A stretch of 64,000 nt of DNA, taken from Campylorhamphus procurvoides (Eukaryota > Chordata > Aves > Passeriformes > Dendrocolaptidae). The number at the start of each line of letters is the position of its first letter. The stretch's first letter is position 1. The DNA is taken from contig WBMV01007804.1 of assembly GCA_013396655.1 (NCBI GenBank), forward strand, positions 873,291-937,290, written 5' to 3'. Shown in pieces: positions 1 to 12,307 of this stretch. The translations under genes and the position numbers were made by a program. Below the pieces are notes generated by a model. The model did no database searches. It was not told the DNA's origin and saw only the letters and a list, made by a program, of their open reading frames with translations.

Positions 1-2416
1 TGTTATTTGACCAGTATCATGTATATAGTGGGACAGGAGGATTAGAAGTAAGACTTTTATACTAGGGAAACACTGACTTTTGCCTCACCTCATATTAACC
101 TCTGGGCAGCAGCAGAGTCTTTCTGCCACAAACAAACTTCTCCAAACTCTGTATCTACTTGGGATCAATTAACAAGAATGAAAGGAAGAATTTACTTCTA
201 TACCCCTCAGCTGTCTGAAATTCTAGTTGTACCACAAACTTTTGTTCCATTCCTCTTTACTCTCCAATATTAGGTGTGTTCATGAGTTATCTCTGAAAAC
301 AGAAACACCTAAAAAATTCATGTAGCAACCTCATGAAGCGTCCTTCTCCATTGTACTTTATTTTCCTCAACAACATTTTATTCCTCTTCTACTGTGCTGC
401 ACTACATGGACCCTCTACATATTATATTCAAAAGCTGACAAGACAGCCAAGAATTTCAGGCCCTACTGTTGGAAGATGTGAATAAAAACATACAAGAAAA
501 TCAGTTTTGTATCCATGTATAACCCATGGGCCATTTCTATATAGTTATCTTTAATAGTGATCCAACTCATTATTCTTAAATAACTGCCATAAAATGCTGA
601 CTGGTATTAGCTGTGGTTCTACTTTCTAATTTTTTTCTACTTCATCTCCCAAAACCAACATTTTTAAAATGGTGTGGGAATAGTTCAGAGAAATTCACAT
701 TTGGAAAGTGATGTACAATAATTATACCTACAGCCACACTAACCATATTAATATTTTAAGTGCATTTAAATAACTAGAACAGGAAGAACGAAACGCAGAA
801 CAAGGATTTGCTCTTTCAAAATATTATTTTCACAGAAAGTTAAAGTGTCATTAATCAATGGAAGTAAAGAAATCACAATAATCGGACTATAGAAATATCA
901 ATTTCCTCCTAGTACATTACGAAACAAACATCAGGCTAAAGGGCATTTGCAACTTCTCTTTTGAAAGAGGAGTACGAAAAATACATTTGTAAAACACATG
1001 CTCCTAAAATTGCAATTAATTTTCTACATTTAACCTAAGATTGCTTCCTTGAATATGAATTTCAACAGAAATAGCTATGTAACTATTGCATTTTCTACAT
1101 CACTGTGATGACTTTAACAATGTTGTCTTGGTTTTTTTGCTTGCTTTGTTATCTTAGGGTTTAGCTGGTTTTGAGTTTATTTTTTGCTGTTGTTGTTTGG
1201 GGGTCTTCTAGTTTATTTTGCTTTAAACTGGTTTTCCTGCATGGACTTAAACATGATCATATGAAAGTTGAGATGGATTTTGTTACTGTTTAAAACACAT
1301 CTGTGACTCTTTATTTTTCCCCCCAGCAACATTAACAGATTAAGACACTTTTTCATTAAGTAAGTTTTCTAATGTATGTCAAGGATTCTCTCTGTCTTAT
1401 CAGACATTTAAAACAACAAATATTTTCAAAATGCACTTGAAGAAACCTTACTATGCTTTCTACCACATGGCAAATAAATTATTCCAATCCGAGTTTCTGA
1501 AATGAAGGAATTTGCTCAGTTAAAACACGTTCCAAAGCTTATTTTTCTCTCGAAGGCTGGATTAACCTGCCAAAACAGCAAATTTTCAATGACTGGCAAA
1601 AGTATAGGGTTTTCCAACCCCTTGTTTAAATGTGAACTACTAGTAGAAGAGATGACAGGGCTCTTGTCTGTCATCACTGACCAAAGCTGTTATCTTGGTG
1701 TCCCAGCAATCTTAAGGGACTTCTTAATTTTGTAGCAAGTGCACTTTCCTTTCAGAAAGGCTGTCAGGAAAATTAAAAAAAAAAAAAAATTAAAAAAAAT
1801 GCACACAATAGGCTCATCTGCTTTATCCAGTAAACTTAAAAGCTGATAAAAACGTCTGGGCATTTACCTTAACCCCCTGAAAAGCTGGACAAATGGAAAA
1901 GCATGACACCAATTCAGGTGACCCTAGGAACCTTCAGAACCTTTCCCAGGAATTTTCCTAGGAAACCAGGACTTCAACTTCTGGTGCAGTGACAGCAAAT
2001 CATGTCATCTGCTGTTTACCACAGAATGTCCTTCCATCTCTCTTGTAACAACTTATAACTCTTTTACCTGGAGAAATCCACTCAATTATTTGTGATTGGG
2101 CAATTTCTGTAACTTTGGCTGCCCAGATGCCTCATCAGTCCCTCAAGATTTAGCTGTTCACACAGATTGGGAAGGTTAGATTCTGTAAACAGGTTAAGTA
2201 CGTGCAAGTCATAAGATCTGAGATATCTGATAAAAATTACAGCTACAATGATAATTTGTTTCAGACACTTCAGTTTCCAAAATAAACATGAAAGGGGTCC
2301 AGTGCCCTGAAAAAGATAAATGCTTTGTTTCTCTTTTTCAGTGGAATACTAATATACAGCAGTGCCTAGTACCTTGTGGAATAACTGAATAATATGATTT
2401 GGACATAAAGACTTAC
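1..2416 (-). other. PLEKHA5: PLEKHA5 intron, downstream side (partial)
   Basis: This is the intron that follows the linker exon; it starts with a consensus donor (gtaagt read on the minus strand, 2411-2416) and runs off the left edge. The interrupted reading frame is phase 0. The next exon expected from the family, carrying the basic stretch just before the PH domain, was looked for on the minus strand and not seen, so it should lie left of base 1. The stretch is AT-rich and holds homopolymer runs near 1775-1799 and T/G-rich sequence at about 1130-1215. I see no recognisable transposon and no convincing gene in it. Confidence 0.8.
1775..1799. repeat. Poly(A) tract, interrupted
   Basis: A run of 15 A, then TT, then 8 A. 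It reads as poly(T) on the sense strand of PLEKHA5 but is more than 600 bases past the donor and not placed as a polypyrimidine tract for any visible exon. It may be the tail of an unrecognised retroposed piece, but no body is identifiable. Confidence 0.85.
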
Positions 2417-2537
2417 TCTGCCCACAGGGCTCATTGGATGAGCAGCATAATCTGATGTCAGATTATAGTTAGTTGCTTCACATATCATGCTTACTGGTCG
2501 GTCCTTCTTTTCTTCAGATGTCATTGCTGCAGCAGTC
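2417..2537 (-). CDS. PLEKHA5: PLEKHA5 internal coding exon: linker between WW2 and PH domain
   Basis: Exon of 121 bases: one base completing the Gln codon begun in the upstream exon, then 40 full codons. It reads TAAAMTSEEKKDRPVSM, then a stretch ending SDYAAHPMSPVGR. From memory this is very close to the mammalian PLEKHA5 linker just after the second WW domain (MTSEEKKERPISM... DYAVHPMSPVGR in human). The acceptor is ctattttcag|G and the donor is AGA|gtaagt, both canonical. PLEKHA5 (PEPP2) is a cytoplasmic and membrane adaptor with two N-terminal WW domains, a phosphoinositide-binding PH domain and coiled coils. Its WW domains, like those of PLEKHA6 and PLEKHA7, are reported to bind PDZD11. 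The linker is polar, with Ser/Thr and Pro, and has no fold of its own that I recognise. An in-frame ATG with a purine at -3 (GCAGCAATGA) lies 13 bases into the exon and could start a form lacking the WW domains. Confidence 0.95.
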
Positions 2538-3499
2538 CTGAAAATAGAATATGTAATAGCACTAGAACATGCTGTGTGTGCAGACTGCTAATAAAAAGCA
2601 CCCCGAGATGTAGCCCAGTACAGCCTGTGTCCTACTTTTCCAATTTGAAAGCAGTTCACACTTTATTGCAAAGTTACCTGCACGGTGTTTTCAACTCAAA
2701 TCTCTTATAGATGAATTTGAAGACGCTGTTTTATAATAGGATTTCTCTATTAGTGTAAGGTGTTGGTGGGAGGGAAAAAGACAGGTATGAGCATGAGATG
2801 GAAATGGGAAGAAATGCCCTCCAAAGACCACATCTGGCTTTGCCCCACTTGGTAAGAACATGCAGGTTTTGAAATTGGACATACTGCAGTTCTGATGGAT
2901 TTCACTCTCGCCACCCATATAATGTGTTTCAGCAATGGTGGTGAGTAGGACACCCAAAAACCAACCACACATAAAATCTGGAGGTCAGATATGAGTTCCA
3001 TGTGCATCTTCTTGTACTGCTGTGTATTCTACAAAACTAATGCAAACACAGCAAATCCGAATAGTTAAGGAAGTGTCCCACCTGGCCAAGAAAATAACCA
3101 GCTGAGGAGAAACTATCAGGCAAAATATTATAGATTAGCATCATGTGGTTGTCCCCAGGTGATTGCAAAATTTATTCCTTTTTGGAAGTTTATTTGATTA
3201 TTATATAATATAGAGGTCATTTGCTAACTACAGAATAAGTAAAGTGACAAGTGGAAATTCACACAGTGCATAAACGCGGTGCATTTCTATCACATGACCA
3301 ATCAGGGCTATGGTTTTGATCTTAAAAACTAGTAATAAATATTTAGTATTACTTTCAAGTAATTTAATCAAGTAAAACTATATACACGCTCACCTGACTT
3401 AGAAAAAATAAATACTGCAATTATTAAGTAATCACTGAATCTGCCATCAATATGAACAGGTTTTAAAATATGTATTTTAGAGAGTGAAATGGCACTTAC
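2538..3499 (-). other. PLEKHA5: PLEKHA5 intron between the two exons
   Basis: This 962-base intron is bounded by GT (donor gtaagtgcc at 3491-3499) and AG (acceptor at 2538-2540) on the minus strand, phase 2. It is AT-rich. An additional AG|GTGAGC site after a T-rich stretch sits at about 3388-3410, some 105 bases inside the intron. Reading on from the exon into the intron meets TAA at once (CAG TAA), so use of that inner donor would give a premature stop. The plus- and minus-strand open frames at 2691-3007 lie in this intron and have no recognisable similarity. Confidence 0.9.
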
Positions 3500-3583
3500 T
3501 GTTCATTCACCACAAAAATACAGTTGTCCTGCGATGGCTGTCCTGTTACGGGATGTTTGCAGGTTACTTTTCGTTCATTATGG
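3500..3583 (-). CDS. PLEKHA5: PLEKHA5 internal coding exon: C-terminal half of WW domain 2
   Basis: Exon of 84 bases: one base completing an Asn codon, 27 codons, then two bases (CA) completed as Gln by the next exon. It reads HNERKVTCKHPVTGQPSQDN and then CIFVVNE. This is the third strand and tail of the second WW domain of PLEKHA5, and matches the vertebrate protein as I remember it. The family's second conserved Trp is Cys here (VTCKHP), which is also how I recall the mammalian protein, so this WW domain is naturally atypical and not damaged. The His and the final Pro of the fold are kept. The acceptor has a long pyrimidine tract (ctttgtctctttttcacag) and the donor is gtaagt. Phase agrees exactly with the exon at 2417-2537. 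The first half of WW2 must come from an exon further right; none was found in the window. Confidence 0.96.
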
Positions 3584-3739
3584 CTGTGAAAAAGAGACAA
3601 AGAAAAAATTAGGCAATAATGTTTTGATTTTGCAACTCAAGTACGTAAATCCAGTACATCAGATATATCAGTACAGTGACAACCATTATGAATATTTCAT
3701 TATGGCATACAGCAACACCTGTGTACACACACATATTGC

Positions 3740-3760
3740 ATATATATATACATATATATA
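3740..3760. repeat. (TA)n microsatellite
   Basis: Two runs of TA split by one C (tatatatatacatatatata). It follows a short CA-rich stretch (gtgtacacacacat) and creates spurious Ile/Tyr-rich open frames on both strands. Confidence 0.9.
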
Positions 3761-4334
3761 CTAATAAAAGGATGGGAACAAGTGTTACAAAATCTTCAAT
3801 AATACCCTGTAAAGAGATGGAAAACATTGGCATCAGGTTGGTAATGGATTTGAATTATAAAAACTGGACCCAGTAAAAGTGTTATTAATTCCTACATGAA
3901 TACAGATAATTCACTTCAGCTATGTCTTTATGTGTCCATAAAGGTGGACAGGGACAAGTTAAACATGAGACACAGATACCTGCTCTGCAAGAATAACACA
4001 TCACTACTGTAAAGCAACTGCCTTCTACCTTAGAACATGAAGATACTTGTCTAAAATTTCCAATACTACAGACAAATATTCAGGGATTGGACTAAGAATG
4101 ATGCATCACAATCACAGTCCTACTTTTGCAGGTGACCTTTTAATTCTGAGTGCTGCCTGACAGCCTCAGCTTCACCCTCAGCAGCACAGAAACGCTCACT
4201 TTGCAGCACCTCTGTTTCTCACAGTTTGGAAGAAATTGCCAAAATTCAACAACCATCAGCTGCTGCCACTCGAGAAAGAAATGTTTTGACTTAAGTCCTC
4301 CCGCCCCTGAGGGGAAGAAAGAGAAGGGGAGGAA

Positions 4335-4822
4335 TTCTCTGGTTCTGGGCTCCTCAGTTCAAGAAAGACAAGGAACTACTGGAGCACAGGGCAACAGAGA
4401 TGATGAGGGGACTGGAATGCCTCTCTTAGGAGGAAGGGCTGAGGGAGATGGGCCTATGCAGCCTGCAGAAGAGATGACAGAGGGGATGTTATCAGTGCAC
4501 CCACCTATCTGAAGGGTGGGTGTCAAGAGGAGGGAGCCAGACCCTCTTCAGTGGTGCCCAGCAACAGGACACAGCACAGGATTGGCACACAAACACAGGG
4601 AGTTCCACCTGAGTATATGGGAAAACTTTTTTTACTGTGATGGTGACAAGGGTGACCTGACTGGAAAAGGTGCCCAGAGAGGTTGTGGAATCTCCTCTGG
4701 AAAGATTTAAAACCTGCTTGGACACACTCCTGTGCAACCTGCTCTGTGTGACCCTGCTTTTCTAGGGGGCTTGGACTGATCTCCAGGGTCTCTTCCAACC
4801 CCAAGCAACCTGTCAGTCTGTA
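4335..4822 (+). mobile_element. CR1 LINE fragment, 3' part
   Basis: The sequence follows the end of CR1 ORF2 and its 3' UTR in order: ggttctgggctcctcag, then gatgatgaggggactggaatgcc, ctgaagggtgggtgtcaagagg, tgcccagagaggttgtggaatctcc and a terminal ttggactgatctccagggtctcttccaacc. CR1 is the main LINE of birds and turns into 5'-truncated copies like this one. The coding frame is broken by small indels, so it is dead. It lies antisense to PLEKHA5. The exact 5' edge is uncertain by about 20 bases, and the 3' tail has decayed. Confidence 0.92.
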
Positions 4823-6219
4823 ATTTACTGCCTCCCCGCTATGTCAATCAGCTGACTGCTCTGTTATAGCCTGTGCCTGCTGCAGATGGGGGCTTTTCCA
4901 CCCTCTCCATGCAAGCACCAGGATCCCAGCCCAGTTACACCTGAGAGCACAGAGTTGCCAGCTGGCACAGCTACAAGACCAGGAGAGGCAAGGATGGCTG
5001 GATTGCAACAGCCCCCTCTGAACTCTCTGGCCCCAAAGTGTAGGAAAAAAAGAAGGAAAGGCACACTAGCAAAATTTAAACCTGATTCAGTGTTTGAAAA
5101 GTGTATGAGCAGACATCAGCCTAAGAAAGTGTAATGAGTATATAAGCCAGGTATGTTGTTTGGATATAACCCATGTTTCAAAACAAACTTGCCTCTTAAT
5201 ACTTCTAATACTATTTATAAACAAAAAAGTATACAATGCAAAATGACCAGTATCTGAAATCAGCACTGTATGTCATGAAACATTTAATTCCAATTGACAG
5301 CATTTCCTTTTGCAAAGAATATGTGATGATAATATTTCTCATGTAAGGTATCTTATATAATGCTACACCTTTCTTATCAAAAGTTTGGCTCTGAAAAATA
5401 TTCCTGGGCAGAGAATGAACCTGGAAGAAAAAAAAGTGCTTTAATTGCAAGGTAGCAGAAGGGGTGCAGAACAACAAAAGCTCTGAATGGCACTTTATCC
5501 CTAACACTTATTTCTTTTACTGTCTATTCATTTAACCATCTTAGCTTTCAAAACTATGAAGCAGAGGCCTCTCACAAATGTTACACTCTCTACCCTTCCT
5601 GCTTCTTAAAACAGCCTCAACTTAACAAGACTAACAACATTCCTTACTTTTTAAAAAAAACTCCTTTGGATCATAACACTTTCCAATAATGGAGAACTAT
5701 TTATTAAAAGTTGCCTCCAAACTAAAGCCTAATAAGAAATTCACACTTCTTTCTTGGTGAATGAATGGATAAATCTACATAAGCCTAGAGTGCAGGGTTA
5801 GAAAGATAACCCAATTCTTTGCACTTTCTTTATTGGGATTTTAAAAACCTACTCATACCTAATGGACAGACTGTGTTATAGAGTTTAACTAATGAGCTAG
5901 CAAATGCTGGTACTTTATCTTTGTACTAAATTCAGCAGAATTCTAAGTTTAGCTTCTAAAGAAGCTGCTGTTGCAGAAATGTATCAATTACAATGAGGGG
6001 ACAGGAAAGAGACAATTCGAGGACAATGTCCCACTCCTAATTGCTGTGGTCATACAATGCCATTCAAGCGAAAATGGCCCAGATTGAAGAGAATTCAATT
6101 TCAAAACCCTCCTGAGGAAGTATTTGGGGCTGTTTTATTTTGGTGTGATTTTTTTCTTCACTTCCAAAAAACTTTCTTTTTCTTCCCTCTGGCATTTCAG
6201 AAACTGTCATACCAAACTG

Positions 6220-6255
6220 AAAAAAAAACAAACAAAAAAACCCCAAAAAACAACC
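6220..6255. repeat. A-rich low-complexity tract
   Basis: Runs of A split by single C and a CCCC (aaaaaaaaacaaacaaaaaaaccccaaaaaacaacc). Simple sequence; no neighbouring element body recognised. Confidence 0.8.
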
Positions 6256-8923
6256 CTGTGGAGATGAGCAGGTGCTCTGCAAGCTCTGCCAAAATGTTGC
6301 TGTCTTGTTCACATCAAACCTTGACAGGTGGCTATCAGCTGCCATGCAGAAATGTGGAAATAAGTAGATCAGGACTTCTGCTCAAGGACCATCAATACTC
6401 AGGACCGCCACAGAGGAGACACATCCCTTGTTTTGTGGGAGTGCCCCTGGATCACACTGACACAGGAAGAGCCCACATTCAAAGACTGTAGAGGGGAAGT
6501 GACATAAAACCAGGAGGGAAAGTAGGGAGGGGGTGGAAAAGAAAAGGGAGAAAGGAGAGGAAGCACTGACAGAAACCTATTCAGGAACATTTTGTTTCAG
6601 GCTTGAGTCACATATCAAGTGGGTATTCCAAAAACATCAAAATGTTCCTGGACAAAATACTGTTTTCCTTACTACTCACACTGATGTTGAGATGTATAGG
6701 CAGTTGGCATTACATGAGAAAAGGCAAAAAATGTATTGCAGTCATGAAACATGCTCCTGTGGGATATACAGCACCTTCCTTCTAGACCTGCACAGTCACA
6801 TCCTCCTAAAAAGGCAAGGCAAAGGGAAAACAACCTGTTCTTTTTCTCCAGCTTAGACGCAAGTGAAATCTCCTGAGCGAACACCTGAAACTCAGCCTAT
6901 GTAACTAAGTGTGAAGACTGTAAACATGTCTAACTGGATGAATAATTTCAAACACTTCCATTTGAAAACTTTTTCATTACTCATCTAATTATTGCGTTTT
7001 TGGCAGTAATTTAACTGATATTTTGACAAGACTCCTCAAAATACTTGTGTAAGGTGTAGAGAAACTTGATACTTATTGTCATAACCCTCCCACATAACAG
7101 TAGGTTAAGGCATTTGGTTTAAACTCCATCTTGCACAGTACAGAGTTTTATTAGAACCGAGGTACAATTTGATATTCACAACCTTCAACATCCAATTTAG
7201 ACAGTTGTTCAGTTACCTGTAAATTTCTGCGTCCATACACACACTCAGAATTTCACGTAGCACTATAATATACATCTCATCAATAAATCTCCATGGAAAT
7301 ACAGCAAAATAACCTGGATTTTTTTTTTTACTGAGAACTCTAATTTCAATTTTATACAAACTCCAATGTGTAACTCAGAGTTTCAACTCTGCATATTTAT
7401 GTGTCTGTACTTTTATTGTGTGGAAAGAGAGTGATTCACTTTGACACAGGCAGCTAGAAGCCAGGGTGTTACTTTTTTACTTATTCAGAGATACAGACAC
7501 CAAGAGGTATATGGAAACAACATTCCTTTTCCCTCTCTCTCCAATTTTTCCTATAAACGTGTTTGGAGAACACAGGATAACTATATATACACTCTGCTGC
7601 ACTTATACTGAGGGACAGAACTGATCCTTACTATTTTAGGATCCCTATTAACAGCATGCTAAACACTAGAGACAAATATAGGAAAAAAATTCCCTGTGTA
7701 TTTCATTACTATTCATGAGCATATTCACTAGCCTTGGTATGTGGCACAAACTATTCCTCATTAATATTTGCTACCAGGATGTGTTAGGCTTCAGAAATCG
7801 ACACTAAGATCACATGAGATAAGCACTTCAATGCAAAATAAAGCATGTATCAAGATACGTTTTTGCATGTATCAAGGCAGCATCTGCTCTTGATTCCAAC
7901 AGGGGCTTGGTACTTGCAACAACAGAATCAAAACCAAACTAAACCCAACCAACCAATAATAAATTAAAAAGAAAACCCACAACACAAAATCCTAACCACA
8001 CCAAAATAGCTTCACACAGGGACAAGTCCCATTTTTAGCTATCTCAATGCAAGACACCAACTTAACAGCACCTACTTAACTTGACCTCTTTTCTCTAGAA
8101 TTTTCAAACTTCTCCTTCCCAATCCTTTCCTCTGAAAACTGCAAGCTTTGGCATCAATTTAGCACATAGCTTACTTCTGGCACATGGACAAGCCCTGAGA
8201 GCAAAAGGATTTATCTTGTTCAGGTTAGAAGTTGACAGCAACCTTGAATTTGACTCATGTTATTTGCCTTCTTATCTACTCTTTCTCCTTTCCATTCCTT
8301 GAGACCCTTAATCTCTTTAGAAGTCAGGATTATTTTACTTATTTTCTAGACATGTTCAATAAACCTTGTTGTGTAGTTTTAATCGACTCACTAAATGTAC
8401 AGTCAACAGCAATCTTTTTGTTGGCTTTACATGATCCAAAGACTATTAAAAAAAAAAAGCCCTCAAATACATCAGAGATATTATTCTGTTTGTAAGTAGC
8501 ACATCATTCCAGGACCAGCACTTGCCAACAGAAGTCCCACACAAGCAGGTTCCTTTGTTTTCCTTCTATCTTGTGTTTACAGCACTGCTGGGTACCAATA
8601 CTTCATTCTGACACACATCACTGCAAAAAGTCAGCAGGATCAAAATTCTGACCAGTGTTGCCATTTTGAAATCACTATCATCTTTATCAGTGTGTTGCAT
8701 AGGAAACAAACTCAGCTAACTGCAGATGGAATGGAAAACAAGTGATATATAGAATCCAGTTGTACAGGATGATGCACTCCATTAAAAGGGAAGGGTTAGA
8801 CCATCTTTCCTCTGGAACGGAGCAGTTCACTCAGAAGCAGCAAGAAAGATCAAAGTACCAGGGTGGGGACAGTTGGTTTGGGGTTGTCTCTATTGTATGA
8901 TTTGGTTCAGCTCCCTGTCCCCT

Positions 8924-8943
8924 AAAAACAAACAAACAAAAAA
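8924..8943. repeat. (AAAC)n microsatellite, short
   Basis: About four units of AAAC followed by A-rich sequence ending in AAAGAG. Confidence 0.8.
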
Positions 8944-10792
8944 GAGCTGGGCCAGAACTCCCAAAGACACATGTGGTTTCCTCCCACTAGAATTAAAACT
9001 AGACCCCACTTCAAAGCTTCCCTCACTCCCTTTCTTTGTAGCCTTTATTTATGTGTTTCTAAATGCTAGGACCTTCTCATTTGCTCATTCTCAGTATGGC
9101 CATCAAAGCAAAGGCTGAATACAAACAAAATCATAAACCAGGACACAACTTTTAAGTGGCCCCATACCTTTAATTTAGAAACACTGTTCCTTTTGACAAA
9201 TTTTCCAGAAGAATGCTATGTTTCAGAAGAATGCTACATCAAATATCTAGTTCCTGACATTCATTCTATGCCTTAGATAAGATTTATGAATGGAAAATCT
9301 AATCTCTACTATGGAAATGTATCACAAAGATATTTCTTACGAGAAGCAGTTTTATGCATTTGTTGTATTTGCCTCATGACAAAATACTTTAAAAGATTAC
9401 AGATAAGGTAAAAAGACTAAAATTACCCGAGCAATAAAGTCATCCTCTTGATATTAATGCTAATTTTTTGCACTGATATTTAAAGGTAAGACTCAACTGG
9501 AAACAAACATAAGACAAGTCTAGCCCAGCTTTATTCTCCTCTGTGAAGCCCTTCATTCCTCATCAGGGCAAAGGGAATGAAGCCTGAATGAAATCAGCCA
9601 TTTTTACCATGTCTGTTTGCTTTCTAGAGTAAGAATGTCTCATTTCCAATTGAAATAAATGCAGTAACTTAAGAGTTATCTAAGAAAGAGCTGTCTGAAT
9701 TCGGAAAAAATTTAAGTAAATCCAGTCCCTACACAACTGTTGGCAAGGATGTGGTCTGTGGCTGTACTAACTCTTCTGTTTTACTAAATCTGTAATGCCA
9801 CATTGTACAGTAAACAGCAAATGCAAGCACTTTCTTGCCAGTGTTATCATACCCTAGAATTACGAGCCTTTTTTTCAATTAAGCTTTTTAAACAACAAGT
9901 TTGGAAACCAGGCCGCACGGCTCCACCAGAAAACATCTGAGCATGGTAACTTAATATCAAGGAGCCCAAGAAAAAGAGGGTATAAAGAGACAACCAGTTG
10001 CAAAGTGCTGACAGACCTGTAACACATCACACGTGCTGCTGAGAACAAAGTGTTTCTATGCCTTTGTGTGTATACACACTTGGGAAGGGGCAGACACAAG
10101 TCTACAGATTTTCTTGGCAGACAATGCAACACCTAAACTGTAGTTGCTGCTGCCACCATTTCTTTCTGGTCTACTATGAGTTTCTTTTTTCAGGCAACAT
10201 GTCAATTCTGTAGACTTTCCCTTTGAGCCCTCCTTACTTACAGTTAAAGCAGTTTTGGTATCCTTGCTGAGGCAGCAATGAGAAAGCACCTGGACATTTC
10301 CATACAACTAATGTACTCCAGCTTTTCATTTCTGACTGATTTTTATTTTCCAAAAGATTAAGCAGTAGTGCCCCAAAACTATAAACCTTCCTTTCAATGG
10401 GACCATTGTACATGCATGTTTATACTCCAATGAAAATATTAATGCAAAACCAAAGCCTTTTCTCACTAGAGCAGGTATGATTAACATGCTCTCATGACAT
10501 ATTTCCAATGCAAAACTAAGTTTAGGTAAGTAAGCAAGGACAAGTATTTAAAAACTCTTTCAAAACACTAGGATGAAACACTTGCTAAAATAGCATATTC
10601 TGTATTAGATTAAGAAGCTTTTAGTAAGTGACTGGTTTTTTCTAATCACTCTATTGTTAGAAAAAACTACTGCTTTCAGGTATCCCAAAACTTTGTGAGA
10701 GGTGTCTTTCACTCTATGGGTAGCCTATCAGGGAATCTGTGAAATACTGAGACTCAGTAAAGGACACAAAAGCAATACACCTTGAACTGTCT

Positions 10793-11589
10793 CTGACAGC
10801 ACCAAGCTGTGAGCTGTGGTTGGTACCCCAGTGTGCTGTGCAGCCCTTCAGAAGGACCTGGACAGGTTGGAGGGATGGGCAGAGAGCTGTCTGAAACTCA
10901 GCAAAATCAAATGCAGGGTCCTGCCAAAAGGCACCAGCACAGGCTGGGTTCTGACCTGCTGGAAAGCAGGTCTGCAGAGAAGGACCGGGGGGTTCTGGTG
11001 GACAACAATCTGTCCATGCGCCAGCAGAGTGCCCTGGTGGCCAAGAAGGCCCACGGGATCCTGGGGTGCATTAGGAAGAGCATTGCCAGCAGGTCAAGGG
11101 AGGTGACCTTGCCCCTCTGCTCAACCCTGGTGAGAATCACCTGAAGTGCTGTGTCCAGTTCTGGCTCCTCAGCACAAGAGGGGGATGGAGCTCCTGGAGC
11201 AGGTCCAGCAGAGGGTGAAAAAGATGATTTAAGAGACTGAAGCATCCCTCTTAGGGGAAAAGGCTGAGAGAGTTGGGCATGGTCAGACTCGAAAAGAGAT
11301 GGCTGTCAGTATCTGGGGGGAGGGTGTCAGAGGATGGAGCAGGCTCTGCTCGGGGATGCCCAGCAATGGGACAAGAAACTGATACAAAGAAAGTTCCATC
11401 TGAAAACAAGGAAGAACTTAATTACTGTGTAATGACTGAGCATGGAACAGGCTGCCCAGAGAGGGTATGGAGTCTTCCTCACTGGAGATATTCCAAAACC
11501 ATCTGGACACAATCCTGTGCCATGTGCTATGGGATGACCCTGGAGCAGATGACCCTCTGTTGTCCCTTCCAATGCGACCCATTTTGTAA
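10793..11589 (+). mobile_element. CR1 LINE fragment: end of ORF2 and 3' UTR, frameshifted
   Basis: Starts in the reverse transcriptase C-terminal region (LQKDLDRLEGWAESCLKLSK at 10846-10905) and changes frame once (EKDRGVLVDNNLSM and ILGCIRKSIASRSREV at about 10978-11110, plus). These are hallmark CR1 ORF2 strings. It then continues through ctcctggagcaggtccagcagagg, gaacaggctgcccagagagg and a 3' UTR ending tgtcccttccaatgcgacccattttgt. The split between frames and later stops show a dead copy. At about 800 bases it is the longest plus-strand CR1 here. It is antisense to PLEKHA5. It does not keep the clean 8-base tail repeats, so it is not a young insertion. Confidence 0.95.
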
Positions 11590-12287
11590 AGACCGACAGC
11601 AGATGTCTGATCAGCTAATGCTGCCCAAAATGTCAATGCCCTGATGCAGGATGGACATTTACTGGAGGAGTTAGTCCGCTCAGATTAGCATACTAATAAA
11701 TTGACACATTTCACTAAGATAAGTTATTTAGAAACCACTGATTAATATTTTCTTATATATATTATATTACACATTTCAGAATGGAATTTACAAGGGACAA
11801 AAGAATTTGACAATTGTACCACACTATGAGGAGTAATTCATCACACCAAGTAAATTAGAGAATTCAGTTGTCTTACCCTCCACAACTATAAGCATCAAAT
11901 TCAATAAAAACTTTTAGCAAATGCTTTTATAGCTACACACCAACTTTTAATGTTTTCTAAGCCCACTAAACAGAAAATTATCTCCACCACATATCCCTAC
12001 ACTCAGATATGCAAGCCTCAGCCTTCATGATTTATTAGAAGCATAAGCAAACTGCACAGCTGAGCAAGTGTTAGAAAACAGAAGTAGGAACATTTTGACT
12101 TATGGTTCTATTTCACTGCATGAAATTTAGAGACATTATACAAGTGAACGCTACTTTAATAACAGTTGCTCTTTTTTTTTTTTTGCTCCATTTTAACATG
12201 TTTTCCAATAATTATGTTTGGGAAAAAAAACCTGCCAAAGATACCTATAAGAAAAGTAAATGCAGACAATTTAAGCATTTTAATACC

Positions 12288-12307
12288 TATATATGTATAT
12301 ATATATT
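12288..12307. repeat. (AT)n microsatellite
   Basis: tatatatgtatatatatat followed by a T run; simple repeat with one interruption. Confidence 0.85.

Larger units (their letters stand above)
4823..10792. other. Intron stretch without recognised genes
   Basis: Contains a slightly GC-richer piece at about 4870-5060, an A/C-rich simple stretch near 6220-6255 and an (AAAC)n tract at 8924-8943. The longest open frame of the window (6057-6491, plus, 144 codons) is here. It includes a Phe-rich run from T-rich DNA and a Lys-rich run from the A-rich repeat, so it looks like chance. I see no splice-flanked coding exon. Confidence 0.6.

Noticed and set aside
4886..5134. 82-codon plus-strand frame with a basic C-terminal stretch next to a CR1 copy
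   Set aside because: No known motif, no splice or promoter context; likely chance in a GC-richer patch.
6057..6491. Longest open frame in the window (144 codons, plus strand)
   Set aside because: Its Phe run and Lys/Asn/Pro run come from T-rich and A-rich simple DNA, it lies in an intron, and I recognise no domain.
10816..11245. Several overlapping open frames on both strands
   Set aside because: They are pieces and shadows of the frameshifted CR1 ORF2, not separate genes.
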